NCBI RefSeq assembly: GCF_029784135.1
Contig: NC_073745.1
Coordinates: 65,897,210-65,961,209 of the forward strand
Reading direction: 5' to 3'
Length of the DNA: 64,000 nt
DNA from: Toxorhynchites rutilus septentrionalis
Taxonomy: Eukaryota > Arthropoda > Insecta > Diptera > Culicidae
Shown here one piece after another: positions 22,844-33,898 of the stretch. Every line of letters begins with the position of its first letter. Position 1 is the first letter of the stretch. A program made the translations under genes and the position numbers. The notes under the pieces are model-generated. The model did not search any database and had not been told where the DNA came from. It worked only from the letters and a program-made list of their open reading frames with translations.

Positions 22844-23537
22844 ATGGCGTGCTTATCAATAACTGGAACAATGCCCAGCGCACGCTCCAAAGCCCTAGAT
22901 GCTCTTTTATACCTTCTACCCTTGCACCAGTACGTGCAACTTGAAGCGGAAACACGTGCTCTTAGGTTTAAACGTATAAATCATATTCAAGAAGGAAATC
23001 TCATGGGATATTTAAAAATCCTGAAAGGTTTTCAATTGAACGCCATAGTAAGCATGAATGATGATTGGATGGAAATTAAGGCTAACCTAAATGTTCCCAA
23101 TAACGTGATTGAACTCAATCGCAGCATATGGGAAGAAGGTGGTCCTAAAATTCGACCAGGATAACTCGTTATTTAAACCAATGGTAAATCTTAAGGTGCT
23201 GGGATTACTGGACCAGGAATCGACATGTAAATTCCAATGGGGCAATGATCTACAGTTTTTCAAGCAGAAATACATGCTATTGCAACATGTACAAACATTT
23301 GTTTGGCTATAAAATACAAGTATACCAATATCTGTACTTCTCAGATAGCCAAGCAGCTCTTAATGCATTGGAAGCATACACATGTCAGTCGATGCTAGTT
23401 TGAGAATGTATTCTATCCTTAAAATAACCTGTTGCTACTAACGATGTTAATCTATACATGGTGCCTGGACACTTCAGAGCTTTAAGCAAGATTCGGCTCT
23501 TCAACTAATTTCGTCGGGCTGAGCCATTTCGTGGATT
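22844..23537 (+). pseudogene. non-LTR retrotransposon relic: RT C-terminus and RNase H, left part
   Basis: The frame starting ACLSITGTMPSARSKALDAL matches the conserved post-RT block of I/LOA/Jockey-group LINEs. Further on, in shifted frames, are FKQKYMLLQHVQTF, YFSDSQAALNALEAY and VPGHFRAL, the usual RNase H landmarks (DSQAAL with its catalytic Asp). Stops and frameshifts are frequent. The relic is interrupted at GTCTA by the gypsy element and continues at 27753. Confidence 0.7.
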
Positions 23538-23542
23538 GTCTA

Positions 23543-23812
23543 TGTTGCGATATGTGGGTTATGAATGAGCAACTCGCGATTAGTGGTAAAAATACATATA
23601 TTTATTAGACGATAACTACGAACAATAAAACTAATGTGCGCGAGCTGCTGATCGCAAATTTTAACTTGTGTTCCAATGATGGCTGTCGTTGTCGACGACA
23701 ATGTAAACTGAGAGCCGCGGCGGCATCTGTCAAGCTGACGGCTGTCAGCTGGAGAGCCCCGCTGGCAAATTTGGTAACGCCAATTGACGGTTGGTGGGAT
23801 GTCCTCCCAACA
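23543..23812 (-). repeat. 3' LTR of Mag-like gypsy element
   Basis: It is a 270-bp direct repeat of 27478-27747, differing at about one position by eye (CGCAAATTTT versus CTCAAATTTT). Confidence 0.92.
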
Positions 23813-23821
23813 CCTCCCCTT

Positions 23822-26319
23822 TCAATAAAGTTGATACGGATTGTACCTCGCAGGCTGCCTTCGAAATCTTGAAGACTGACGAGTAAGAATCGGTTGTTGC
23901 TGTTGCGTGCTAAGGGAGGCTCGTTGATGTCGACGACTAATCTGTGGCTGCAGATCTTCTTGTAGTTCGGCTGGCAAGTCGAGTTCCTCAGCTTCCGGCT
24001 CAGGAGTAGGACGTAAACCCCAACTGTCCAGGAGAATAGACAACGGTACTTGGGCAGTTTCCGGTGTCGTCTCAGCTTCTGCGTTTATTTCAGATTCGTG
24101 ACGAGTCCGCAGTTGGTTGCAGTGGGATCGAATGAGATTTTGCTTCACAGGCAGCCAGATGTTATACATAACCCGACCGATGCGCTCGATCACCATGCCA
24201 GGCTGCCAGGTCCACTTGTTGGCTGAGTAGACCTTAGCCCAGACGAGATCTTGTGAATCGTAACTTCGAGCTTTCGCGCCGTGCTTCCGGTTGAATTGCT
24301 TTTCCTGTTTAGTACTAGGTAACTTGTATAGCGGCTTAGGCGGGCGAAGTAATTCCAGAGACGTACGGATCGGGCGTCCATACATCAGGTTAGCAGGGTG
24401 TTGTTCTGTAGCACAGAAGGAAGGTATCGATGGCTTCGTCGAGGGTTTCCCCCCCTGCGGTGATTTTCTTGAGCGACCGTTTAAACGTGTCGACAAACCT
24501 CTCTGCTAGTCCATTTGACTGTGGATGGAATGGCGCTGTCTTCAGGTGAACGATACCGTTCGTGTCGCAGTATGATTCGAACCGGTCGCTGGTGAGTTGT
24601 GTCCCATTATCTGTGACCAATGTTTCCGGCTGACCGTATCTTGCGAAGATGCCACGAAGGATTCGCAAGGTTGCTGTGGTGGTGATCTCCTTGGTTCGTA
24701 CGACTTCTGGCCATTTGGTGAACGAATCCACCAGAATGAGAAAATAGTTCCTATCCAGCGGACCGGCGTAATCCAGATGTAACCGTTGCCACGGTTTCTC
24801 CGGTGCGGGCCAGGATTCCATGGTAGTCTTCCGGTCTGTCTTGGCTACGCTGGCACACTCGTTGCACGAAGCGACAAGCTTCGCTACCTCGTCGTCGATG
24901 TTTGGCCAGTAAACATATTGACGAGCGACGGAACGCATTCGTTCAACTCCGGGGTGTCCTTTATGCAGCTGTTGGAGAACGCGCTTTTTGAACGTTGGCG
25001 GGATGACCAACCTTTCACCATAGAGTAGGCATCCAGCTACGACGGAGAGACACTCCCGACGTTGATAAAATTGTTGGATTCCGGGATAATGCTGGTCTTC
25101 TTCGACGGCCAGCCTTCGTTGACGAAACGAATGATTTGCTGCAAATTCGCGTCGCTTTTGGTTCCGCTCTGGATGGCCTTGAACGAGAGCGGGAAAACCT
25201 GCAGCGACTCGTTGATGACGGTGCGAATGCTGTGTTCCAGTTGGAGATTGGCAATCACGTATTCCTCTTCTGGTCGCACGTGACGGTTGATGAGTCTGGA
25301 GAGTATGTCCGCGTGACCGAAGCTATCCGTAGAGATGTAGTGGATTTCGAAATCGTAAAGGAGAAAGGTTAAGGCCCACCGCTGGAGCCTGTTAGCGGTG
25401 TAGGTGGGAATACCTTTCTTTGAGCCAAATATCTGCAGGAGCGGTTTATGATCGGTCTCCAAAGTGAATCGACGACCGAACAGCATTCTATGAAACCGCG
25501 TCACTGCGAACACCAGTGCCAAGCCCTCCTTTTCGACTTGACTGTAGTTGCTTTCGGCTGGGGTTAGGCTACGGGACACGTGATAAATGGCTTTGATGGA
25601 CCCATCGGGGAATCTGTGGGCGATGCGGGCTCCCAGCCCGACCGTTGATGCATCCGCCGACACGACGATTTCCATGTTAGGGTTGTAGTGCGTCAGAAGC
25701 AACGGTGATTGAAGAACCTCCCGGAAGCGATCGAATGACTTTTGGCAGGCGGACGACCACTCGAACTTGGTGTCCGCTTTCAGCAGCTGGTCTAGCGGCT
25801 GCCGAAGAGTGCGCATTTCCTTTACATATTTGCCATAATAATTAATGGCACCCAGGTACGAGCGAAGTGTAGAAACGTCGTGCGGGGGTGGCATGTTGGC
25901 AATTGCTGCTACCTTCTCCGGGTCTGGTGGAATGCCATCTCCATCGAGAATTTGACCCAGATATTTCACTTGGCGCATGTTGAAACTGCATTTTTCAATG
26001 CGTACGGTGAACCCAAATTCCTGCAGGCGAGTGAGGACCCGATACAGGTTCCGACGATATTCCTCCAACGTTCGGCCCCCTACCAGGATGTCATCCAGAT
26101 AACCAGAGGTGCATTCCAGACCAGCAAGCATGGTATCCATTATTTGCTGGAACGCTCCCAGAGCTGATTTGACGCCGGGTGACAGTCTGGTGAACTGGTA
26201 GAGGCCTTTATGCGTGTTGATTGTAAGAAGTGGTTGGCTTGCCTCATCGACCTGGACCTGGAGGTAGGCGTCCGACAGATCAATGTGGCTGAAGTATCGT
26301 GTCTCGAACACAACCCTCC
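23822..26319 (-). pseudogene. pol of Mag-like gypsy element, N-terminally deleted and frameshifted
   Basis: Reading minus, the frame begins inside RT at FETRYFSHIDLSDAYLQV. It contains the active-site YLDDILV, then RNase H (VVSADASTVGLGARI, TLETDHKPLLQIF, GHADILSRL) to about 25065. After a frameshift come the integrase zinc finger (HKGHPGVERM, CNECA), core motifs LHLDYAGPLD, LVTDNGTQLTS and SNGLAERFVD, and, after a second frameshift near 24410, the C-terminal tail ending RYNPYQLY at 23822. The normally conserved RT motif LPFG reads LSPG. Protease and about the first third of RT are absent. Confidence 0.88.
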
Positions 26320-27393
26320 TATGACTTTTCGACCCTGACGAATGTTCCGAACTGTCACCGTCTTTGTTGACTGCTCACGCTTCTTCTTCATCTTGATTTT
26401 CTTCGGTAGCTGCTTTCTCGAACCGCTCGCTGCCGACTTCGATGAAAAACATGCGCAGTACCCTTCTCGGTGACCTTGCTTACCGCAGTCGCGACATTTG
26501 TGATCGCGAAAACGGCAATCTTTGCTGAAGTGCATCCCTCCGCAGGACCAACAGGGTGTTCTGGGCTGATCGTGCGAGGGAGTGCTGCTGGTTGATCGAC
26601 GCCTGTTCTTCTGGTTGTGAGCAACGAAATTCACTCCCGATGGGTTTTCTACCATAACAGTGTTCATCTTGAGGTTGACGAGGTTGTTCCTTTGCTCAAC
26701 TACTTGTTGAAGAGTAAGATCCGCAGCTTCATTGAGCTTGTTGATTAGCCGCATTCTGATCTCGGCGTCTTGCTTGGACTTGAGGCCACACACAAACGTC
26801 AGACACTTGAATTGTTCTTCAGTAAGTTCTGACAGATTGAAGTCAACACAGGACTTATTCACCCGGCACGAGTAGGCGAGATAATCCTCACTGTCCTCCT
26901 TGGTTGTCTGGAGGCAGTTGTACCGTCGACGAAAGATTGAAGTGGACGCACCGAACAGTGATTTCATTTTTTCTACCGTTTCGGCGAAGGTGTACTCACG
27001 AGCGAGCTTTGGTAAGATAAAGCTGTGGTAGCGCTCGTGGTCCGGTGGGCTCATTTTCCGTAGGAGGAGTCGAACCTTAGCAGCGTCATCCAATTTGGCG
27101 GCGTCCTTCTCAAAGAGATCGGTGTAGCGGGAAAACCACGCGTCGAATGTGTGCCCGCTCTCTTTCTCGTATACGAATTCCGCTATGTTGCTTGAGAGGG
27201 AATCCAGTACGGTTTCATTGCAGGACAACTTCGTGATGGCAGTCTGGGTGGCTGATATCTGCTGCGGCAATTGCGTTATGACCGTGTGTTGATTGTTCAG
27301 GATCCGCAAAATGGCATCCGGAAAGTTCGGCTGCTGTTGAGCTGCTCCACTTGCTGCACCGGCTTGATTGGTCGTCATTGCGAAAATTTCCAC
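26320..27393 (-). pseudogene. gag of Mag-like gypsy element, fused to RT by deletion
   Basis: The frame starts MEIFAMTTNQAGAASG and includes a capsid-like region (FDAWFSRYTDLFEKDAAKLD). Two zinc-binding motifs follow (CWSCGGMHFSKDC and CRDCGKQGHREGYC), and a basic stretch leads into TVTVRNIRQGRKVI, where the protease should begin. The sequence then jumps into RT near 26320, with the frame lost. The deletion junction is the main lesion. Gag itself is open. Confidence 0.85.
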
Positions 27394-27477
27394 GTGCTTT
27401 CACGTAATTCACGAAAAGCGTTTTTTCCCGGATAAACGAACTAAATTAGCTCAACTCCACCACTATCTCGTCGCCAC

Positions 27478-27747
27478 TGTTGCGATATGTGGGTTATGAA
27501 TGAGCAACTCGCGATTAGTGGTAAAAATACATATATTTATTAGACGATAACTACGAACAATAAAACTAATGTGCGCGAGCTGCTGATCTCAAATTTTAAC
27601 TTGTGTTCCAATGATGGCTGTCGTTGTCGACGACAATGTAAACTGAGAGCCGCGGCGGCATCTGTCAAGCTGACGGCTGTCAGCTGGAGAGCCCCGCTGG
27701 CAAATTTGGTAACGCCAATTGACGGTTGGTGGGATGTCCTCCCAACA
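27478..27747 (-). repeat. 5' LTR of Mag-like gypsy element
   Basis: This is the right-hand LTR and the upstream one on the coding strand, adjoining the tRNA-Ser-type primer site. Near-identity to the other LTR suggests the insertion is not old. Confidence 0.92.
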
Positions 27748-27752
27748 GTCTA

Positions 27753-27980
27753 CATCCTGCCTGAAATCAGAACCTGGGAAATATCAATGATTGAAGCCAA
27801 GTGGGGGGCTCTATCAACACCAAGACAATTTAAATCATTCATTACGCCTAGTGCGACATTCACTTATTCCCTGAGTGATGGAACGGACATAGATAGAAAA
27901 CTGGAGTGCACCACAATAGATCAAACTAATGGTCACAGTGGTCCAATGCTCCTACAGAAGAAGAAGAAGGCATGGTTGTA
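27753..27980 (+). pseudogene. non-LTR relic, right part (continues 22844-23537)
   Basis: Removing the gypsy element and one GTCTA copy joins 23542 to 27753. The resulting frame continues the RNase H LINE C-terminus (SCLKSELGKYINDRS-like in one frame). It decays into GAAGAAGAAG and loses similarity after about 27980. Confidence 0.5.
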
Positions 27981-28019
27981 GATGAGGGATGGTAAAGGGG
28001 TGCATATTTGCTAAATGTA

Positions 28020-28480
28020 ATTTAGCAATTTGGTATTCATCGATGGTGTGATGGATCTGAAGGAATGTACCAGGGCGTAGCGACAGTTTTTACCAATCAG
28101 TGCGTTGGTGGTTCCGTGCGAATGAAAACATGATGTTGGAAGCAAGGCGAAGCACAGTATTACAGCATGCGTGAGAAAGACATACGATAACGTGTATGAT
28201 ACGGTCATCGAGTGGCCTGTATAAGAGAGGTACGATAGTACGTATAAAGGCTACATGCGATGCGCTCACCGAATAGTGGAACGTAAGTCGGAGCACAGTC
28301 TCGTAAGCCTGCATGAAGGATTCGTGCATACGATAGGTCACCGAGTGGACAGAGTTATAATAGCGATAGGGATAGTGCATGATGGACGCAGTAGTTCCGT
28401 GTGAGCACATGGACGACACAACGTATACCAGATATAGCAACTCGCGCATAATGGGGCATCTCTTCTGTGTGTAAAGCATT
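28020..28480 (+). repeat. diverged tandem repeat, period about 141 bp
   Basis: Blocks CGAAGCACAGT...CATACGATA...TCATCGAGTGG (28149-28217) and CGGAGCACAGT...CATACGATA...TCACCGAGTGG (28290-28355) repeat with divergence. Chance frames on the minus strand reflect this repetition. The origin is unknown. It may be the 3' untranslated part of the LINE relic before it. Confidence 0.5.
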
Positions 28481-28791
28481 AAAGTGTTGATAAATATGCT
28501 ATTCAACATGATGCCAGACACTTCGGAAGCCCTGATAATTCTAAATCAGTTAAATCAAACGCTTGGTGATAGTTTTGATACCAATGAAAAAACAAATATT
28601 GTTTTAAATGTAATTAACAGCACAAGAAATAATTGAATTACATAAGATAAATTAAACAAAGAAAAACAGAAACGAATTTCGCAAATCAAATCAAAATTGA
28701 AATCGAGTTTCCGACAACTCCAAATGAGTTTCGTCATCACGCAACGTATTCCAAAAAAGGGGGAAAACTTGCATCACGGAAAAAAGAATCG

Positions 28792-29170
28792 GGGCCTGAT
28801 TTTCGAATACACTACGAATACACTTCACGGTGGAAACGGAATGAAACGTATTCGCGATGACAACGGTACAGTGTCGACATCTGGATACGAGATTAGTTTC
28901 CCACTAAATTTATCATTATAATATCAAATTATCTTCAGATGAATCTTTTGTATGAGATTATTATATCACATGAAGAAAACAAAGTTTTCCACTCACATTG
29001 AATACCAGTTTGATACGAAGAAGTTAATTTCATTAATGATTTTTTGTTTGAAAAGTGCTCGTTCTGCCTGAGAACTCATTATTATCTTCGACATTTCAAT
29101 AACTCGTAAAACGTAGTTCAATGGCGTGCCGTTTATTTTCCACCGTGAAGTGTATTCGAGAATCAGGCCC
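28792..29170. mobile_element. palindromic MITE, copy 2, 379 bp, target duplication TCG
   Basis: GGGCCTGATTTTCGAATACA at the left and its inverse at the right are flanked by TCG (28789-28791 and 29171-29173). The interior matches 15160-15427 (TGACAACGGTACAGTGTCGA, GAGATTAGTTTCCCACTAAA) plus an extra segment around 29030-29120. Related interior pieces recur at 29325-29395 and 30160-30225. Confidence 0.82.
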
Positions 29171-29173
29171 TCG

Positions 29174-30898
29174 ATGTGCCATTAGGTGAGACGGCACTCA
29201 TTTCGGATAGATATTTCAAAATTCAAATCTAGTTAGCGCAGGGATAACAGACGGATTTCACAGCTCACATCCCTGTTAAACTCACCAGTTGAGCCGATAC
29301 TAATTCACGTTGACGGCGGAATGGTGTCGACATCTGGATACGACATTAGTGTGTATGCGGCCAACTATTTTCTATCAGATTAGTCGGCCCTGAGGCAGTT
29401 TTAAATTGCTAAAATTTGTATGAAATTTTTTTTTGGCGTTTTTTACCTACAAAAAGTACGTTGTTCTGACCCTAATTTAAACTATTTTCTATGAATTTTC
29501 AGATATTCTTCCCAAAACTTAACATTATAATATAAAACTATTTTTAGACACAATTTTTATATGATAATTTTTCAATACTTGCAAGCATAAGTGATTTTAA
29601 TTTACATACTAATTTGTAAATACTAATTTGATTTGGGAAAAATATTTTTCATTCATAATTTTGATTTTAAAAGTGTTTCTTCTGCAAACCCATATTGTCA
29701 TGCCTACTCCCCCATTTTGTAATACGAAGCTCAATGCTGTCAACGCGGATACCAGTGCGGCATATAATTGAGCACAAAACGCGCAATCTACAATTAATGC
29801 GTGATCACGCCAAGTATCGTACGACCCTTTGTAAGAACGGGATCAGGAATGCTATATAAGGCCTTCTAGTCCTCTAGACGGTCTCTTACTCTAGCATTAG
29901 CGAAGTAAAAAGTGGAGTTAATTTCCGCAAGCCAAATTTGCTAATGAAACTAGTATTCGAAAATAAATTTATTGCTTTTGCAATAATGGGTTTGTTCAGG
30001 AAAACGTTTACAATGTGCAAAGTTATAGCGAATTCGTTTTTAAAACTGAGTCAGTGCCAAACTGACTCTGTAATAAAAAAACGTTTTCAGTTTCACGAAT
30101 GTGGTGGTTTGTTGGTGTGCGTTATATAGTCTGATTTGTTTATATTTGCGACGACAAATGTACAGTGTCGACGTCTGGTGGCGATATTAGTGCTTCGGAG
30201 GTAAATTATTCTCTTTCAGATCAGAAGGGCCAAGTGCAGTGTAAAAATGTAAAAGTTTGAATGAAAATTTAGACACAGTTTTCGTTCAATATGTTTCTGC
30301 GATATCGGAAAAAACCTCTTGTTACATCGCATAAAATAATTATTCGCTACGTTAAAGTAAATTTTCATTCATAATTTTGATTTTGAAAGCATGTTTATTC
30401 CACCTGAATATCCATCATTATTTTCGCCTCCCAATGAAAGCACACGAAGCTTAATGCCGTCTACGCGAATATACCCCTCAAAATCAGAATCTGAATTGGA
30501 TTACGATTCCAATAATACAAAAGCAAAAGCAGCAGGTTTTCAATTTTAATAGTCTTTATTTTCAGATTTTCCAAAACAATACTCGGAACTTGACAGTTCA
30601 GTATAGTTTTTGGTGAAGCCGAGTGCCAACCCGTGGAACATCTCAGTGCGAAACTAACAGCTTTCGGGGCGAACCTAGTGCGACACTAGGTTGAAACTGA
30701 GTGAATAAAAAAACGTTTTGACAGCAGTTAGTGCGGCACTGGGGTTGCAACTGAACAAAAACGAATTCGCTATTAGTGAGGCCTACAAAAAGTGAAGAGG
30801 TCGCATCCAGTCGAAGAATTAGTGAGTCGACACAATTGAGTTATTTTCCGACAGTGAATGCAAGGTGTCACGAGTGAACAAAACCGGAATAATACCTC
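29174..30898. other. AT-rich spacer with MITE interior fragments
   Basis: Pieces at 29325-29395 and 30160-30225 carry GTGTCGACATCTGG / GTGTCGACGTCTGG and ATTAGT blocks of the palindromic MITE family without its ends. A TATATAAGG box at about 29855 has no clear gene after it. Words of the type AGTGCGACACTAGGTT (30680) and AGTGCGGCACTGGGGTT (30730) are imperfectly repeated. No coding region is supported. Confidence 0.4.
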
Positions 30899-30911
30899 TC
30901 GAAGTGCACAC

Positions 30912-31126
30912 CAGCTTTCTTTGTGTGGACCCCGACTGGACAACATCGTTGCTGGACGAGCTGGATGGCGAGGGATCGAGTGCCTTTCTCAAGGCAAGAG
31001 GGCGGAGGTGGTAGCGCTGGAGTAGAGTAATAGAGTAGAGTAGAGTTTTCAAAGGGCCTTTCTCAAGGCTAGAGACGAATGAACTGCAAAAGTTTAAAGT
31101 CTCTATAATTCAAGACCTTCCTTCCT
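30912..31126 (+). mobile_element. 215-bp retroposon (copy 2) with 13-bp target duplication
   Basis: It is flanked by TCGAAGTGCACAC at 30899-30911 and 31127-31139. It is near-identical to 8177-8389 and in the same orientation. It has the same two GCCTT-TCTC-AAGGC stem-loops and CCTTCC tail. Two independent target duplications prove that this exact unit transposes by a target-primed type of mechanism. Confidence 0.82.
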
Positions 31127-31459
31127 TCGAAGTGCACACACCGCTATCCGAGCCGCCGAAGGTCGTCCATCAATATACGACCAGACCCTATCATCAAATC
31201 GCCCGGCCATGGTCGGAATTGTAAGCCATAGCAGCAGAAGGCGACCATCCTGCCGGTTGGGAACCGGAAAACACAGCGTAGCAGATCTCAGGAAGCCGGC
31301 GCAGCCGCTGGTAATAACCACGTGGTGACGGTATCACAACCGCAGCGGAAGCATATTCAAGTAGAGCGAGTGAGTGCGTTTCTAAGAGCGAGTGAGTCCG
31401 TTTCTAAGAATAAATTATCATTAGATTGTGAATAAAGAGTATTTGATTCCATTTTTAAC

Positions 31460-31556
31460 CTTACATTTTGGAAGAATGTCGGGAGTGAGAATTGAACTCG
31501 TGATTTTTAACGTGAGAAGTATAGATGTTGCCCCTACGCCAGATCGCCTCCCCCAG
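31460..31556 (-). mobile_element. tRNA-derived SINE, decayed copy
   Basis: The reverse complement carries GCGATCTGGCGTAGGGGCAA and CACGAGTTCAATTCTCACTC followed by CCGACATTCTTCCAAAAT, matching the better preserved SINE at 50749-50899. Target duplications were not resolved. Confidence 0.65.
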
Positions 31557-32620
31557 CTCCCAAAGATACTTATTGTAAAAATAGAAAATAGTCAGAAATT
31601 CGACTAGAAAGTATTCACATTTTGTAAAACATCCGAAAACACACCGTATATATTTTCTTTTCTTATCCTGTAACTGTCAATCCAGTCAGTCAGCGCTTGC
31701 CTATCAAAAAGCTCAACGTCGGCCCCTAGGGACAAAATACAAAATTTCAACTTAAATCTGTGTTTAATAGGATTCAACCGATTACTCGCGGTTTAATCGA
31801 GGTTAGAGGGGCAAAAATGTTTGTGGGACTGGTCAGGTTAGGGATCTGGATATGAGGTATCGTTGTCTCAACCGAGGATTGCCGCACGCACTGTAGCATT
31901 GTGCATAATGACCAGGGATAGCATCTGGTGTTCGACTAGCTGTCGAGGGTGGGCGACGGTGAGATGAGGGGACAAGACAAACCAACTAATAACGAAAAAG
32001 AAAAACACAAAAGCATTAAATTCTTATACTAGACCGTTTCGCAAACATATCGATCAACTACATATAGGAGATGTCGCGAGTTCCCAACACGTCTCTAACA
32101 GGAACATAGGGTTATCTTCCTTGAGCCTCAAGGGCATTCCAAAGGTACTCTCTGGCTGCGTAATTATCCGTATATTGCCCAATTGCATGATCGATGTCAT
32201 CGTAACCGTTTCCACACCAACAGACATTGTTTTGAACAAGAATTATTCTGTGGAGATGCACATCTAGCGAGTAGTGGTTGGTAAACCTTTTTTTTTTGTG
32301 CGGGGGATAGGTACCGCACAAAAAAATCACGTAAAAAAATCATACAAAGCTTCACCAATAGCTTCAAAAATCGTGTTCGGTACACAATTTGAAAAAAAAA
32401 CTTTTTTTTCTGCGATAGATAGGAACCGCACAAAAAAAGTTTCCCCAAGAAAATAACTCAATCCCACGCCGTTCACCGTTCGATTTCCTTTTGTTTCCCT
32501 GTTTTGCGATGGGACAATTTGTCTTTTCGTTTGCGCGTGGCTGTGTTGTGCTTTTGGTTGCATGTTGCTATTAAAAATCATCATGCGCAACATAGGGGAT
32601 AATTCCGACGCATATACGAG
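31557..32620. other. spacer with paired poly-T/poly-A hairpins
   Basis: No gene is seen. Two similar foldbacks, TTTTTTTGTGCGG...CCGCACAAAAAAA (about 32288-32326) and a diverged one (about 32402-32438), lie 115 bp apart. Confidence 0.45.
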
Positions 32621-32621
32621 G

Positions 32622-33330
32622 GCAGTCCGATAAGTAATTTGCCTACAAAAAAAAACAAAAAATTGGAAAAGTAGCGATTTATTTCTCAACATATTCTCCC
32701 GTGGCCGAATGGTTATCGTCACACCTAACATGCCGGGGGTTCGGGTTTGATTCCCGTTCTAGTCGGAGGATTTGTCGTCAATGAAATTTACTCCAACTTG
32801 CACTGTGGTCACGCGTATTCTTGAACTTGCCACTTAGAATGCATTCAAGGCGTGTTATTTGGCATAGAAATCTCAACTAAGTACTAATAAAAATGACGCA
32901 AGTAATACTACGCTGAGACGGCGAAGTTCCTCTACGAACGTTAGTGCCATTTAAGAAGAAGAAGAAGTCTCCTTTTAGCTCGATACACTTGACCCAGCGA
33001 TGCTCCAACTTCTTTAATACATCTGAAAAATACGTTTTCTCGAGGTCTGCAAAGTAGGCCTCCGTGGCGGCGAAGACCTTCTCTTTCGACTCAATTTTTT
33101 GTCCTGCGAGACTTTCTCAAATTTGGAAACAAAAAAAAGTCGCACGGGGCTAAATCTGGAGAATACGATTGATGGAGCAGCACTTCGTAGTGCCTATTCC
33201 ATTTTCCTAAAATCCGCGAACGCACCCGCTTCCACACACGGTCAAAACAAAACTACGAGTCCGATTCGGCTGGAATTTAAATAGTAGCCGTTTGCGAGCA
33301 TGTACTACACGATAAGTAATCTCTCTTGCA
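32622..33330 (-). pseudogene. mariner relic (same family as 7198-7730), split by a SINE
   Basis: It begins with the same terminal sequence (CGAGGGCAGTCCGATAAG) and internal order (AGCGATTTATTTCTCAACAT, TGACCCAGCGATGCTCCAAC). The minus-strand LAP(R/C)DFF core is disrupted by frameshifts. The SINE at 32700-32967 sits after CATATTCTCC, where copy 7198 runs uninterrupted. A further internal deletion removes about 45 bp present in the other copy. Confidence 0.7.
32700..32967 (+). mobile_element. tRNA-derived SINE, complete
   Basis: The head has an A box (TGGCCGAATGG) and a B box (GGTTTGATTCC) spaced as in tRNA. A 3' body with CTCAACTAAGTACTAATAAA and a GAA-rich tail follow. TCTCC borders both sides (32695-32699 and 32968-32972), and the empty site is seen in the sister mariner copy near 7280. 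The 3' half recurs at 1-103. Confidence 0.85.
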
Positions 33331-33495
33331 ATACTGACATCATCGGGCGATAACTTCGTCAAATACGTTTCTTTTCATATACCGCACAAGAACAGAAAAT
33401 CGCAAAAAAAATCGCAGAGAAAAAGATCGCAAAAAAAAAGGTTTGCCAGTATTTTATTTCGTATAGATCGATTTTACGATCGTGTATATCATAAA

Positions 33496-33898
33496 GGGCA
33501 TGTTCTCACTGCAGCGGGGCGTCAACGTGGCGTGAGTGGGGCTTGTTCACTTCTTGCCGCGATATTTTAATTCACTCACATTGCACCGTGTCAGCGGCGT
33601 TCTATGAAAATTGTCAATGTGTGTTTTTGAATGAAAGAATGAAAATTGGTTTATTTTTCAATATTCCAATATTGTTGGACGTATCCGGCTAAAAACTCGG
33701 AGGGTGAAAAACGTAAAAAATAAAGGAAAAACAAAAAAAATTAAATTATGTCACTACTGTAAACAAACATATGCTAGAGGAAAGTGTTTTCGTTTGCACG
33801 CAGGCCACACACCAAAACCAAGCTCACCACGTTTAATCGTAAGCGTCACACGCCCCGCTCAAGCCACGCTGACGCCCCGCTGCAGTGAGAACAAGGCC
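33496..33898. mobile_element. MITE with ~40-bp inverted ends
   Basis: GGGCATGTTCTCACTGCAGC at the left and the inverse of GGCCTTGTTCTCACTGCAGC at the right extend through GGGGCGTCAACGTGGC-type sequence. The interior is AT-rich. A plus-strand frame (33704-33949) is chance. A target duplication was not resolved. Confidence 0.7.

Larger units (their letters stand above)
23543..27747 (-). mobile_element. Ty3/gypsy (Mag-like) LTR element with internal deletion
   Basis: Two 270-bp LTRs (23543-23812 and 27478-27747), both TGTTGC...CCAACA and nearly identical, are flanked by the 5-bp duplication GTCTA (23538-23542 and 27748-27752). On the coding (minus) strand the 5' LTR is the right-hand one. Two bases inside it (27476-27467) is TGGCGACGAG, complementary to the 3' end of a tRNA-Ser(GCT), as recalled. 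The remaining coding DNA is gag, part of RT, RNase H and integrase. Protease and the RT front end are missing. It is non-autonomous as it stands. Confidence 0.92.

Noticed and set aside
28496..28636. Clean 46-codon frame (MLFNMMPDTSEALIILNQLN)
   Set aside because: Too short, with no similarity I can name. AT-rich context makes chance likely.
28767..28785. Short match TTGCATCACGGAAAAAA to the DD37E terminal repeat
   Set aside because: Only 17 bases with no partner end. Too little to call a relic.
32701..32775. Possible tRNA gene from A and B boxes
   Set aside because: No cloverleaf can be completed, and the unit has a SINE body, tail and target duplication. The same holds at 50749.
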